Made by a program: the position numbers and the translations under genes
Shown: piece by piece, positions 35,811 to 47,900 of the stretch
Numbering within the stretch: position 1 is the first letter of the stretch
How the letters are laid out: every line of letters begins with the position of its first letter
DNA from: Lactarius indigo
Taxonomy: Eukaryota; Basidiomycota; Agaricomycetes; Russulales; Russulaceae
NCBI GenBank assembly: GCA_025766275.1
Contig: JAFKAC010000016.1
Coordinates: forward strand, 744,001-808,000
Direction of reading: 5' to 3'
DNA length: 64,000 nucleotides
Notes under the pieces: generated by a model
What the model saw: the letters and a program-made list of their open reading frames with translations, nothing else
Database searches by the model: none
Told to the model about the DNA's origin: nothing

Positions 35811-37090
35811 TCCCTTCTGTTCCCCGTGTTGCGAGCCTTTCTTTACCTAACTTTCGCACAACCGTGCAACATTGTCAACGCGTATACCCTCGGCTGACAG
35901 TCTACTTACCCCTCTTGCGCTACCCATTTACCCCGTTTCACTGGCCTTCCTGGTTCCGGCTTCATTCAAGACCGCGGACCTTGGGACCCGCTTACGCGTG
36001 TTATCCTCACCTTTCCGACTCACGGACTCTGTTGCTAAAGCCCCTCCTTACTTACTTACTTACTTTCCCCTACTTGCGATATCTACCAGCCCAATCTCGA
36101 CTTGGCATTTTCGACTACACCACCCCTACTTACTGTTGCTTGAGGTATATGAGGGTCGAACTTGCGTTTAATAAAATACATTTGAGCTCGAAAGCACAAC
36201 CCTAACTAATAATCAGAATAGGAGTCACGACAGGGGGGCTGTCTGCCGCTGCAGCCCTAGGGCCCTAGGTACGTGTTTTCACTCATGCGTGCCCGCCTGC
36301 AGCCCTTTACTGGGCAACGCACCATCCCCCTCGAGGCTTCTTACGCACGCTCTCGACTACGGGATTTAGTAATCTCGTCGACGTCATTACTCTACTGTGG
36401 GATTCCGGCGGTCGAGGAAGATCGACACCACATGGAAGAGCCCGAGGATGGGTAGCGCTACATGGATCCACTCTGCCACGCTCCCGCCCAACACAATCCC
36501 ATTCCCAAGGTAATGGTCAGAGCGCTCGAGTCGCTAGTCTACGCGCACCCAGGCTCAGGTGCAGTCACCGCGGAGGCATGCATGAGCGCATATGGGCCCG
36601 TATCCGGTTCGTCTCCCAGACAAGATTGACCCCGTCTCAAAGAGAATGGAAGAGGTGTGGTGTGGGGGTAAAAAAACAAAGGTCAGTCTGTTTCTACCCG
36701 TCGACGAAACAGCTTTTACATGATTTTTGGACCCCAGGGATACACAGACGCCATACACTCGGTCTATTACAACACTATATATTCGGTTCGTTATGTTGTC
36801 ACTTACAATCCTGTCCGAGTGTCGCACTGTCCGTGTGACGTACATTAGACTCTTATGTACTGTAGTAGCCTTGAAACCACTCAGTCGTTTCAGTCGCCTG
36901 TCCAACGTCCGCCTTTCTCGGGCATTAGCACCACCCCGCCAATTCATGTTCATCGGTGCTTCCGACTTCATTGTGCGACACACAGGATTGTGAGTGGTGT
37001 CATAAGAAAATCGAATGATCGAAGATAGAGACACACACCTTTATTTATTTATTACCCTACGCCACGCCTCTTCCATCCTCCCCGAGTCTC
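35810..37090. other. hAT left-arm sequence without a recognised gene
   Basis: About 1.3 kb with only short frames and some T-rich stretches (TTACTTACTTACTTAC near 36050). I see no domain and no convincing exon. It may contain the promoter of the gene at 37095. Confidence 0.4.
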
Positions 37091-37094
37091 CAAC

Positions 37095-37972
37095 ATGCCT
37101 GTTGGGATACGTCTATCACATGCCAATGCAAGGCGTCAGGTGGCCATCGCGCGGATCACAATGACTGAGGGGGGTCCCAAGCCAGCAACAAGATCAGTGG
37201 CGGAAATTCAACTCCCCAGCCTAAGTAGCGTTTCAACGTACATGAAGTCTTTCAGGGTCTTGGATACTGGCGAAACGGAACCTGACACAGAGTAAGTGCG
37301 ATCATTTGACCTAGTAACATATAATGACCTGTGAAGCTAGGCCTGCCGTGGACATGATGGGCAACTTTGGGGACAGCAGAGTCGCAAGCTGTCCGGGCGG
37401 GTCTCTGGGCGGTGATGATGAGACCGAATTCTCGGCTGATGAGACCGAATACCCAGACGATGAGACCGAATACTCGGTCTTGGATACTGCCGAAACCAAA
37501 CCTGACACAGAGTAAGTGCGATCAATTGACCTAGTAGCGTATAGTGACCTGTGAAGCTAGGCCTGCCGCGGACATGATGGGCAACCTCGGGGACAGCAGA
37601 GTTGCAAGCTGTCCGGGCGAGTCTCTGGGCGGTGACGATGAGACCGAATGCTCGGCTGATGAGACCGAATACTCGGACTTCTCACTTACTGCCGTATCCA
37701 GGAATGCCACTAAAGGCCTCAAGCGATGCAATGCCACCCTACTAGTATCGGGGGGGTCCAACATCCGGGCCAATTGGAAAGCGAACTTACAAGCTTCAAG
37801 CCAAGCTGACACCGACGACAGCACCAACACTCGTATCATCTCAGGGGACTTACATAAAAACAAGCCTGACAGTGATGAAGCCCAAGAACGTGCCAATGCC
37901 AAAAAGAGGGTCGCCGCCATGATGAGTAACGCCCCGCTGCCGGAGGGGGGATGGAAGCGCCTACGCACGTAA
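37095..37972 (+). CDS. hAT passenger protein with duplicated exon, function unknown
   Basis: Predicted exons are 37095-37291, 37341-37511 and 37561-37972 (259 residues). Both introns are 49 nt, start GTAAGTGCGATCA and end GAAGCTAG, and both are phase 2, so the frame holds throughout. Exon 2 and the start of exon 3 are copies of one another (PAVDMMGN or PAADMMGN, DSRVASCPGxSLGGDDETE). The acidic repeat DDETExSADETEY is prominent. The C-terminus is basic and ends GGWKRLRT. I do not recognise any domain. It sits in the hAT left arm in the same direction as the transposase, so it may be an accessory gene, or it may belong to a smaller element bounded by the inverted repeats at 35.6 and 38.6 kb. 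Confidence 0.55.
37258..37680 (+). repeat. 220-bp tandem duplication (exon plus intron)
   Basis: Copies at 37258-37477 and 37478-37680 begin at TCTTGGATACTG and include CCTGACACAGAGTAAGTGCG at exactly 220 bp spacing (37281, 37501). The unit is one intron plus one 171-nt exon. Confidence 0.9.
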
Positions 37973-38041
37973 ATGAAGGGAACAACAGGAGCGGTAATGG
38001 CCAACCCTGTAGATAGATAGTACGAGAGAGAAACTAAGATT

Positions 38042-38380
38042 GCGGCACACCTTTTTCAGACAAACAGGCCGGTCATCGGCCGCCGAAGGTATATACAACG
38101 ACAAGGGCCCGCAGGACAGGGGATGGAGAGAATGTTCTGGGGCAAGATCCTTGACAACAGCCTGGAGGCAGGACCCCTTGACGACAGCCCGCGAGACAAG
38201 GAATGATTTAATGCGGCGCACCTTTTCCCGACAAACAGGCTGGTCATTGGCCGCCGAAAGTATATACAATGACAAGGCCCCGCCGGACAGGGGATGGAGG
38301 AAATGTTCTGAGGCGAGATCCTTGACGACAGCCTGAAGGCGAGACCCTTGACGACAGCCCGCAAGACAGGGAGTGTTTTG
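38042..38380 (+). repeat. 171-bp tandem repeat, two copies
   Basis: GCGGCACACC...ACAAACAGGC...GACAGGGGATGGAG...CCTTGACGACAGCCCGC repeats with a period of about 171 bp from 38042 and 38213. The copies are about 85-90 percent alike by eye. The block lies beside the right arm of the inverted repeat. Confidence 0.85.
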
Positions 38381-38409
38381 ATGCGCGACCCTTGACGATG
38401 TTTCGACCT

Positions 38410-38612
38410 CGGCATTGTCGGCTATGGTGTAGGTAGTCGAGGACAGCCGTTGACGTCGGAGTAGTTGGGCATCTGGCGAGGCGAAGAGGCGACTAGACGT
38501 GAGACGATGGTGGGGGAAGGAAAGAAAGCTTGTTAAAAATCGAAGCGAGTGATGGGAAAAAAGATGAAACATGAGTCAACGCAGATCTGGGAAGCCCAGT
38601 CACGTGTCGGGC
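38410..38612 (-). repeat. Imperfect inverted repeat, right arm (partner 35553-35810)
   Basis: Reverse complement resembles 35553-35810. It is followed at 38607-38640 by two copies of TCGGGCCGACAGGTTG. Confidence 0.65.
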
Positions 38613-38810
38613 CGACAGGTTGTCGGGCCGACAGGTTGTCCTCTCATCACGAGTTATTTTCTCGCTACCTCACCACCTCCACGGTCCTCTAGGTCAATTC
38701 GAAACACCTCAAATGCACTTCTTCACCTCTGCGACGTTAACATACAGAGGGGGCAAAAAAAGGATAAAAGCAAGGTATGTCCCTACGACAACCAGCTCAT
38801 CTTTTAGACA

Positions 38811-41800
38811 ATGTCCTCGAACATGGAAGATCCGGGGCACGCCGTCCGACCCGATGGATCATTGAAGGACGCCTCGGAGATGACTTGGACATTCGACGCA
38901 GATGAGTCGATCCCATTTCCTTCTCAGAGCTTGGGTGGTTCTGCTGTCAGCGCTAGGCGATCAGGACGTGCTCATTGCCCATCTCGGCGAGCTCTTGAGG
39001 CAGCCGAGGCATCTTCGGGTTCTGCAGTGACAAGAGGTGTTAAACCGGCTGCCAAACGCAAGGCCTCAAGTACGTCTACTGGAGATCGGCGCATCGCACG
39101 CAAGATCAGTGTCAATATCGACGATGCCTCATCATACGACGGTGATGATGGCGACGACGATGACAGTTCTGTGGTGCCAACACACGATGTGAATGACCTC
39201 GTGTCCAACGTGCCTGACAGTGACGCTTCCATGGAGTCACAAGATGTGGGTAATCTTATGTCCACCGGCGGCTATGGGTCTATCAGGGCGATGGCAGATG
39301 CGGACCATGAGGTATGTCGCCTACTCACATCTCCGTAAATAATCTCATCGATTATTCAGGCCCTGAACTTCAAACCGAGACAAAACCCTACGGCAGATAT
39401 CCTCCTTATCTTTAAACAGAAAAAGGAGTATAAGCACCCGGTTTCAGGCAAGATCTCTGATGCACACTTGTGCACGATCTGCGAGTGAGTATATTTTATT
39501 TTCCTGTTTTCCCTTCGTTCACTGAAGTTATTTGAAGGAAGGATCTCTCGATCAACCGGAACTCGTGCATATTGACAGGAAGCACGAGCTCTTTGCGGAT
39601 GCATATTGCAAGGTAATCTACTACTCTCTATTTGTGCGATCTTCTGATCCTTTCTAGGCATCATGTAAACTTGTATCGCAAACGCTGTAAAGTACTTGGC
39701 ATCGAGCCACATCCCCGCACCCTCTCCCGCCTTCCTGCCGGTTCACGCAGCAGCAGGTATGTCGCCGCTATCCCATATTCACTTGACAATCGGTTCACAT
39801 TTCGTGTAGTCTCACCCAGACAAGTTTAGATGGTGTGGTCACTCGCAAACCGAAGGTCCCTCCATTTACAACCGCAGGCTTACTCGACCACATCATCGAG
39901 CTTATTGTCTGTGAAGACGAGGTGAGTGAATACGCACATTATAATACTTTATAATTTGATCTTCTTCCGCCCTCAGGCATTCTTGTTGGTCGAGCGTGGG
40001 GCTTTTCGCCGCCTCCTCAAGTTCTGTCGGCCTTCTCTTTTGGAGAAGGACATACCCTCCCGCAACACAATTCGCGCCGAGGTACTTAGACGTGTTCACA
40101 TTGCACAGGGAAGAATGCGTGAGAACATGAAGAGAGCCCCTGGCAAGATATCGTTCACTTTCGACGCGTGGACCTCGGAACCTGGAGACCCCTATCTATC
40201 TGTCACGGCCCACTATATAGATGCACCAGCAGATCAACCGCACATATGGCGCCTCAAGTGTGAACAGCTCATATTTGAGGAAATTAAGGGTAGGCACACG
40301 GGTAAGAATATCGCCGACATCCTGGCTCGTACGCTAGACAGCTACGGGCTTCATGGAAAGGTAACGCTTTCGTTGTCTCTCTCTTCTTGTAACTCACTCG
40401 GAACCCACGTAGATCGGCTGGTTTACCAGTGATGGGGCAGCTGTCAATCGGACAACTATTCGCGTGCTCCAGAACAAGCTTGCCGCTACAGAAGACGAGT
40501 GGAGCGCCGTAGAACACGATATGTTGTAAGTCCTGCTACATCCAGGTATTCCCGAACACATTCTAATTGAACTCTCAGGTGCATGGAACACTCACTCCAC
40601 CTCGCAGCGAAGCACTTTATACAGAAGGTCGCGCCGGGTTTAGGCTCTGACACGAATCGTAGGAACGCTTTTACCAGGCCAGACCTGGAGGACCCCGATA
40701 ACAACTTGGACGAGGACGAGGATGAGGAGGTCTTCGACTCAGGTAGTTCACTCGGAAAAGCAGTCGCCTTGGTCAAACAGGTAAGTTCCTTCCACACCGG
40801 ACTTGCGTTTGCACTAATGTGTGTGTGTTGCACTGCAGATTTGTAAATCGCCGCAGGCCAGAGCCTACTTCAGGGAGGCCTGCATTCAAGTTGGGGCTGC
40901 GCCATTGGAGCTTATCGTGTGGATCTGAACTCGCTGGGGGTCCCTCTACAGCTTCCTCGACCGGTTCCTCAAGTTACGATTGGTGCATGTCGCGTTTTCA
41001 TCATCTCAATCACTGACACTTATCTCCTACAGGGAATTGAACAATTTGTTCTGCTCGCAGATGCGAACGACCAAGTCCCAAACTTGACCGGGCAGCGGAG
41101 CTACGCCGACTTTCAGCTGATGCAGAAAGACTGGGAATGGCTCATAAATATCAAATCTTCCATAAGGGTGTGTTTTTTTTTCTTCCAATTCCCGCCTTCT
41201 CTCTATTGTTCATACTCTACCAGGAGCTGTCCAACGCTCAGCAGACGTTCTCGAAAGAGCACACCCCGACCGTCTGGCGTGTTCTCTCAACTTTCGAGTT
41301 CCTCATCAAAAACTGGGAGACTATGGCTGATCACATTCAATACCGCGAGCTGAAGGACGCGCTGAACGAAGGACTCAAGAATCTTTGCAAGTGGTATACT
41401 CGTGTCGAAGGCTCACGTGTTACTTATTTCATATGTGTCAGTGAGTTCTCACACTTGTACTCGTTCTTAACTTTGAGCTGACTACACCAGTTCTTGATCC
41501 AAATCTCAAGGATCTTTATTTCCGAGTCCGATGGGATCACGAACAATATGCCGTTGCTATGAGGGAGCTTGAGGAAGTGGTACGTGATCTTTTTAATATT
41601 CAATTGTTCTTATACCGATATCAACTCGTTAGTTCGACAAATATTATATTACTCCGGAAACTACAACGCGTACTGAAGACACCATCGTGCCACCTGTGCC
41701 TAAGCCATCGGCCCACTACGGCGGTTCGTACCTTCTGGAGGCTGTCAAGCTGTTCCAACAAAAAGAGAAGGTGGATGGCAATCCTCGCGATGAACTCAAG

Positions 41801-42228
41801 CAATACCTACATTCTGGGGTCGAGAGTGTGGCCGATGTCGTTTCGTGGTGGGGGGTGAGTTCTTTTATTTGTGTCCAGCGTACTTTTAATGAATGCATAT
41901 GGAAACGAAGACCCAAAGCGATGCGAAATACCCCACACTGAAGAGGATCGCCCGGGATTACCTCGCAATCCAGGGATCAGCTACACCATCGGAACGCGCA
42001 TTTAGCAGTGGGGGGATAACCGGCTGCTCACGAAGAAATTTGCTGACCCCAGAAATCTTCGAGGGGCTTCAAATTCTCAAAAGCGCTTACAGGAACGGGC
42101 ATATCTCTGCTGTCACACAGGCGGCAGAACACTTCGACGCCCGTGTACAGTCATTAGACGTTGACTATGTTGGAGACACTGAGATTGAACCAATCGACGT
42201 TGACTCAATCTTGGAGTCATTACAGTGA
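38811..42228 (+). pseudogene. hAT transposase, intron-rich, one in-frame TGA
   Basis: Exons, all phase-consistent: 38811-39311, 39360-39484, 39538-39612, 39658-39756, 39810-39921, 39977-40360, 40413-40525, 40579-40780, 40839-40982, 41033-41167, then from 41224 further exons to the stop at 42226. In order it has an acidic N-terminus, a BED-type zinc finger (CTIC ... HIARHH) and the RNase H-like core. The first acidic residue is in FTFDAWTS and the second in GWFTSDGAAVN. Typical hAT blocks follow (TRWGSLYSFLDRF; FVLLADAN), then the C-terminal dimerisation motif PSERAFSSGG. TGA at 40926-40928 sits where an Arg is expected just before TRWGS, consistent with CGA to TGA. The element could therefore need a helper or readthrough. 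Confidence 0.85.
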
Positions 42229-42490
42229 GATTAGAAAATACGACTATAGAAGAAATACAGTATTTAGTCCATAGCATACTAGCGTGCAGCATGTCGTTCG
42301 TTTTGCGTTCCACCACTTGTCTCCTCTGAATATATCGGCGCCGAGTCGCCAACTTGCCTTATTTCTCTTCAAGTTCCAGGGCCGATTGAAGCACTGCAAG
42401 CTGGAGTATGTGTGACCCCTTGCAACACCTATCACTATTGAGCCGTGCGGTCCACCTTGCGCATTACCTAGTGTGGCACATCTGTTCATG
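42229..42490 (+). other. hAT sequence 3' of the transposase
   Basis: Short 3' region ending at the chromovirus insertion site; it continues at 50153. No gene seen. Confidence 0.6.
42486..42490. repeat. Chromovirus target-site duplication, left copy
   Basis: TCATG, repeated at 50148-50152 directly after the 3' LTR. Confidence 0.93.
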
Positions 42491-42709
42491 TGTTACGATT
42501 CCGCATGTCGAACCCTTACTGTACCGGTTGTGGCTACGGCTGTAAGGTATATTAGTCACGGACTCGGGGTTTACGATAGGAGTTAGGCGTTGAGAGGTGA
42601 CTCGATCCTAGTACTAGTAGTAGTAGTATTAGGATTGCGATACTTACGCGATACGTTGGACGCTACGATACGATGACTCATAGCAGCACTTGAAAGCCTG
42701 CTCTTCTTG

Positions 42710-42716
42710 TATTTAA
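42710..42716 (+). promoter_or_regulatory. LTR TATA-like box
   Basis: TATTTAA lies 34 bp upstream of ATCTTGGTCTT (42744), the predicted start of the transcript (R). The spacing fits a core promoter. Confidence 0.6.
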
Positions 42717-42726
42717 GGTAGCTGCG

Positions 42727-42755
42727 GAAGACCAAGATACGCCATCTTGGTCTTC
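42727..42755 (+). promoter_or_regulatory. LTR hairpin at the predicted U3/R border
   Basis: GAAGACCAAGAT, a 5-nt loop, then ATCTTGGTCTTC: a perfect 12-bp inverted repeat. The right arm is the predicted 5' end of the RNA, and the left arm repeats the primer-binding site. Confidence 0.7.
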
Positions 42756-42940
42756 TTCAATCGTCACTTTTTCGTCTCGAGAATCTCGCCTCGCCTCTAT
42801 CCGAGAAGCCATTGAATCCGCTAGTGTCTTCGAACATCTAGCAGCTGCCTTCGAGCCATACGCCTCGTGCGTGATTAGCTAAGTCACAGTCGCCTTCTTC
42901 GTACGCTCAAGTCGAGCTGACGTCGTGACGGCGTTACATT

Positions 42941-42951
42941 AAGACCAAGAT
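42941..42951 (+). other. Primer-binding site, self-priming type
   Basis: AAGACCAAGAT starts 2 nt after the 5' LTR and is the exact complement of ATCTTGGTCTT (42744-42754), the predicted RNA 5' end. Eleven-base self-priming of this kind is known from the Tf1/sushi group of chromoviruses. Confidence 0.65.
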
Positions 42952-42959
42952 ATTTCACT

Positions 42960-44948
42960 GTGGCGACTGTCAACACCCGAGAACAGTGGACGAACTTTCG
43001 TCCCTACTACCTAGAACGAAGAGGAGATCGCAACATACCAACCCGATTCCTGGGAGCAGCCCGGTGGAGAGACCGAGGAGACGAAACAGGATATTTCGTC
43101 GAGTTTAACGGACCTACACGGTTCAGACCTGTTGAGTTCAATTTCGACCATTTGTGTTGGGTGGAGGTTACGTGGAACCCCATAGATCATCGCTGGGACG
43201 TCATAAGACCAGCAGGAAGACAGTATCAGTGCGACATCGACGCACGAGAACTCAACTCGCGAGCAGACTGGGGGCCGATTGACGGCCAGATACGAGAACA
43301 CTCCACAGGAGAAGCAGTAAGCGAAGAAACCGAGGAAGAAGAACAAAGCGAAGGCAATCCACCAGCAAGCGTTGGACCTATCGAACAATACACCATCCAA
43401 CGAGCTGAGTCATTACATATCTCGGAACCGCCAGAAGTCATTCACGTACGATCCCCGGCAGCCGAAATGGCAACTACCACCATGACGGCCGAAGAAATTA
43501 TGAGTGTAAGGGAGCAAGCGGCACGAGAAGCGGCCGAAGCAATCAGACAAGAATCACAACGACACCTCATGCCCATCAATCCCGAAACAGGGCATCGTAT
43601 GACTGCAGACGACGCAGCAATTTTTCGGGCTATTGGACCCGATCAAGGAGATCCCCCATCGGGAGGAGGACGAAGGCAAGGACTATCGCTGGATCCCCCA
43701 CCAGGATGGGGAGGACCGCCAGGAGGAGACTTCCCCCGACGCCCAGGTGGAGGGGGGAACCCACCGGATCTTCCAAATAATCCACCGGAAGGAGGACCCC
43801 CAGGTGGAGGCGGTGGAGGTCCACCAGGAGATGGAGGAGGAGGACACGGGCATGAGAAATTAACCGGTGAACCACCCACTATTTTTGACGGAGATCGCAC
43901 TAAAGTCGATTCGTTCCTCACGCAATGGCACGTGTATTGGGGGATGAACCTCGACACTCCCGTCATGCGCAACGACTACTGACGGTGTCTTCTCTTTCTG
44001 TCCTACATCAAAGGGGTGTCCGTCAGTGAATGGGTACTTTCGTACCTCAAATGGCTTAATCGGCAAATACAACGAGGAATAGATCAACACACGAGAGATC
44101 TATGGAATGCGGTAGCAGAAGGGTTTAACCAGAGGTTCGTTAACACCCTTGAACGAGAACAAGCTCAAGCGCTTTTAAGGAAAGGACTCAAGATGATTGA
44201 TGGGGACATCGACAAATATGTGAACGAATTCGAAGAAGCTGCCAGAAAAGCCGGCTATCGCCTCAATGACCCCCAGACCATTGACTTGTTCACCAAGGGG
44301 CTACCGAAGAAATTATACGAGAAAACTTACGATCTGGACGAGCCAGAAACTTTTGACGAGTGGAAGCGGGCAACACTTCGCCGACAGCGCAACTATATTC
44401 ATATTCGCGCAAGAGTAGATGAATACAAGGACACCAAGCCGAAGAAAGCGGGCAACGCTGGGTGGACTGTCCCACAAAACCTTGCAAACCCATGGGCCAT
44501 GGATACGTCAGCCGACTGAACAAAGGCAAGATTAGCAGGGTCAGAAGAAATCGATTATGGCAGACCACCGTATACAAGCCAACCTCCCTTCCCAGCAAGA
44601 GGAGGACCAGGAGTGAGAGGACGAGGGAGAGGGGGTTCACGACGAGATCTCAGGATGGTGTTGTGCTATAACTGTAACGCACCGGGTCATCTCTCACGAA
44701 ACTGCCCCCATCCCAGACAGCCACGACAGTGGCAATCGCAGGACGCCGGACCCTCAAATATCCGCGCAACAGAAACTGATTACTACGCACAAGAACCGCC
44801 GCCAGCCCGGATACAGGCTGCCTCCACCAACAAAACAGTGGAAGAACGTGCCAAAGAATGGCTTACCGGAGTCGCAAACGCACCAGACGAAGTAAAAGAC
44901 CTGATACTACAGGACTTATGGGGAAAGGAGGGTTTTCGGAGCGCCTAA
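42960..44948 (+). pseudogene. Chromovirus gag, interrupted by two TGA codons
   Basis: One frame of 663 codons. It begins with GTG at 42960 (VATVNTREQWTNFRPYY), where ATG would be expected; the next ATG is more than 500 nt downstream. It is interrupted by TGA at 43980-43982 and 44517-44519. Segments include an acidic/Pro-Gly-rich region (to about 43860), the capsid-like part (LTQWHVYWGMN, then VLSYLKWLN, FNQRFVNTLEREQA, FTKGLPKK) and a CCHC knuckle CYNCNAPGHLSRNC near 44670. Both TGA codons follow a C and sit where Arg (CGA) would fit. Gag forms the particle that packages the RNA. This copy should not make it unless the stops are read through. Confidence 0.88.
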
Positions 44949-47900
44949 ACCCATCGGCCTGGGTGAGGGCTTTAAATTGTAATTCTGTAATCATGACGCG
45001 CTTTCGTTCTCTTCGAATTCCAGTCTCGATTCGCACGAATTACCGAATGGCCGACATAAGAGCGTTGGTGGACTCTGGAGCCACTGACAACTTCATACAT
45101 CCAAATTTTGCAACCAAGCTAGGCATAGGCGTTCAGCCATTAGCCCAGCTGAGGAAAATCTGGAATATAGACAACACAGAAAATAAAGCTGGGTCCATCA
45201 CTCATTTTACCGACCTAGACGTATACGCCAAAGGATATCATAGGACTATGCGCTTCCTCATTACGGATCTCGGAAGCGAGGACATCGTCCTGGGGTATCC
45301 CTGGTTAGCAACCTATGAACCAACCATCAACTGGAGGGACGCGGTCATACACGAAGACGTCATGCCTATCGTGATTAGCACACAGGACAGTCTGGACCGT
45401 CATACTGTTATCGCATCTGCCCTCACTAACGAACAAAAGGAAGCAATCATCCTGGAGATGGACGAAGAAGACATGTACTTGCGGGCAACTACGTCTACAG
45501 AATTAGCCATCAAGGCAAAGACGGAGGAGAAACCTGTGGAACTGCCGGCGGTATATCAGGCCTTTCAGAACCTCTTTAGCGAAGACGCATCCCAGCGATT
45601 TCCCCCTGCAAGGCCATGGGATCACGCAATTGACTTCAAACCCGGCGCACCTTCGGCAATCAACTGTAAAATATACCCGTTGACACAGGAGGAGGAAGGA
45701 AAACTCAAGGAGTTCTTGGATGAAAAACTTCAACAAGGGTACCTTCGCCCTTCCATCTCCCCGTACGCGTCATCATTCTTCTTCGTTAAAAAGAAGGATG
45801 GAAAACTACGCCCCGTACAGGACTATCGCATCATCAACTCACATACCATACGCAATCAATACCCACTCCCGTTAATCCAGGACCTAATTTACGATCTCAG
45901 CAACGCCTATATCTACACAAAGCTCGACATTCGCTGGGGGTACAACAATATCCGCATACGAGACGGTGACCAGGAAAAGGCGGCCTTCAAAACCAAATTC
46001 GGACTCTTTGAACCAATGGTCATGTTCTTTGGCCTCACAAACTCACCGGCGACCTTCCAAACCATGATGAACCACATCTATCACGACACCATTGCCAAGC
46101 ACGAACTTCGAGGCACAGTCATTCGGGTCTATATGGACGACATTGGCATCGCTACGCGTGAAGGGTCCACATCTGCTGACCACGTTGCTGCCGTCACAGA
46201 TGTCCTCCGCGTCGCCCAAGAGCATGACCTCTATTTCAAACTCGAGAAGTGCCTATTCCACCAACCTCGGATGGATTACCTGGGGGTAATCCTTGAAAAG
46301 GGGGTAACACGCATGGACCCGGTAAAAGTTCGCGGCATCAAGGACTGGCCAACGCCAACCAAAGTCAGAGACGTACGATCATTTTTGGGGTTCTGTAACT
46401 TTTACCGCCTCTTCATCCGAGGTTTCGCAACTCACACACGACCACTCAACCGACTAACAAGAAAGGATGTGGAGTGGAAATGGGGAGACGATGAAGATCG
46501 CGCGTTCAACACCCTCAAACGTCTCGTAACCGAGGAGCCCGTGCTAGCACACCCCAACCTACAAGATCAATTCGAACTGGAGGTCGACACGTCGGGATTC
46601 GTGGTAGGTGCGGTACTCCTGCAGAAGAAAAATGACGGTCGCAAGCACCCAATAGGATACTACTCGGCAACGCTCAACGAAGCCGAGCGAAACTACGACA
46701 TCTATGACCTAGAACTTCTCGCCATCGTCAAGGCCCTCCAGCACTGGAGACCCCTACTTGCAGGGTCCCCACACAAGATCAAGATATTTTCCGACCACCT
46801 CAATCTCCAATACTGGAAAACCCCGCAAAAGATCAGCCGAAGGGTCGCCCGAGAAGTGTTGGAATTGATGGAATACGATTTCGAGATCCATCACATCAAA
46901 GGGAAGAACAACGGCAGAGCAGATGCTTTATCCAGACGACCAGACTACAACCAAGGAGAGGAGGATAACCAAGGTGTGGTCGTCCTACCTCCGGAAGTCT
47001 TTGTACGAGCTACTAACACCGCACGCGCCCTGGAAACACACCCGATGCTGCAACAACCGAGACGGGTCCAGGACCCAATCATCATCAAAGCATGGGCTAA
47101 TGCCCACCAGCTAAAGCAAATCGAAGGAGAATGGTACAAGGACGGAAAGTTGGTGGTCACCGGACCCATGACCACGTACCGAGCTATAATACACGACCAC
47201 CACGACCTCCCCGTTTACGGGCATCCCGGTATCAGCAGAACTCAGCGGATTGTCGAACGACATTACTGGTGGCCGCGCCTTCGTCGAGATGTATACGAAT
47301 ACGTGGTAGGATGCGCCGATTGCCAACGAAACAAGGTCAATACAAGACCGACCCGCGCACCATTGTACCCCATCACTGCAATAACGGACGCCCCCCCCTT
47401 TCACACTATCGCGCTGGATTTCATCACCAAGTTACCAGTGTCCCAATCCTACGACAGCATCCTCACTGTCACGGACCACGACTGCAGTAAGGCGTCGATA
47501 TTCATCCCGTGTAACGAAGAAATCACGGCGGAGGAGACTGCCATCCTGTACGTCAATCATGTTTTCAGGCGATTCGGATTACCGCGCAAAATTATCAGTG
47601 ACCGTGACCCCCGGTTCACATCCAAGTTCACCAAGGAGGTATGCCGGATATTGGGTATCAACCAGAATATCTCAACAGCATATCACCCACGAACGGACGG
47701 CCAATCGGAACGGACCAATCAATGGTTGGAACAATACCTGCGATTCTGGGCCAACGAGCGGCAAGATAACTGGGCGGCATACCTCCCCATAGCAGAATTC
47801 GCTCACAACGACTGGCCCCATGAACATACGAAGCAGTCTCCGTTTATGCTACTTATGGGTTACAACCCGACAGCCGATTGGACGGATAAGCCATCCCCCA

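Larger units (their letters stand above)
42491..42938 (+). repeat. 5' LTR
   Basis: 448 bp, identical to 49700-50147. Includes a (TAG)n-like stretch near 42610 and the promoter elements described separately. Confidence 0.97.

Noticed and set aside
36555..37034. Minus-strand open frame of 159 codons in the hAT left arm
   Set aside because: No domain, no splice context and atypical composition. Judged chance.
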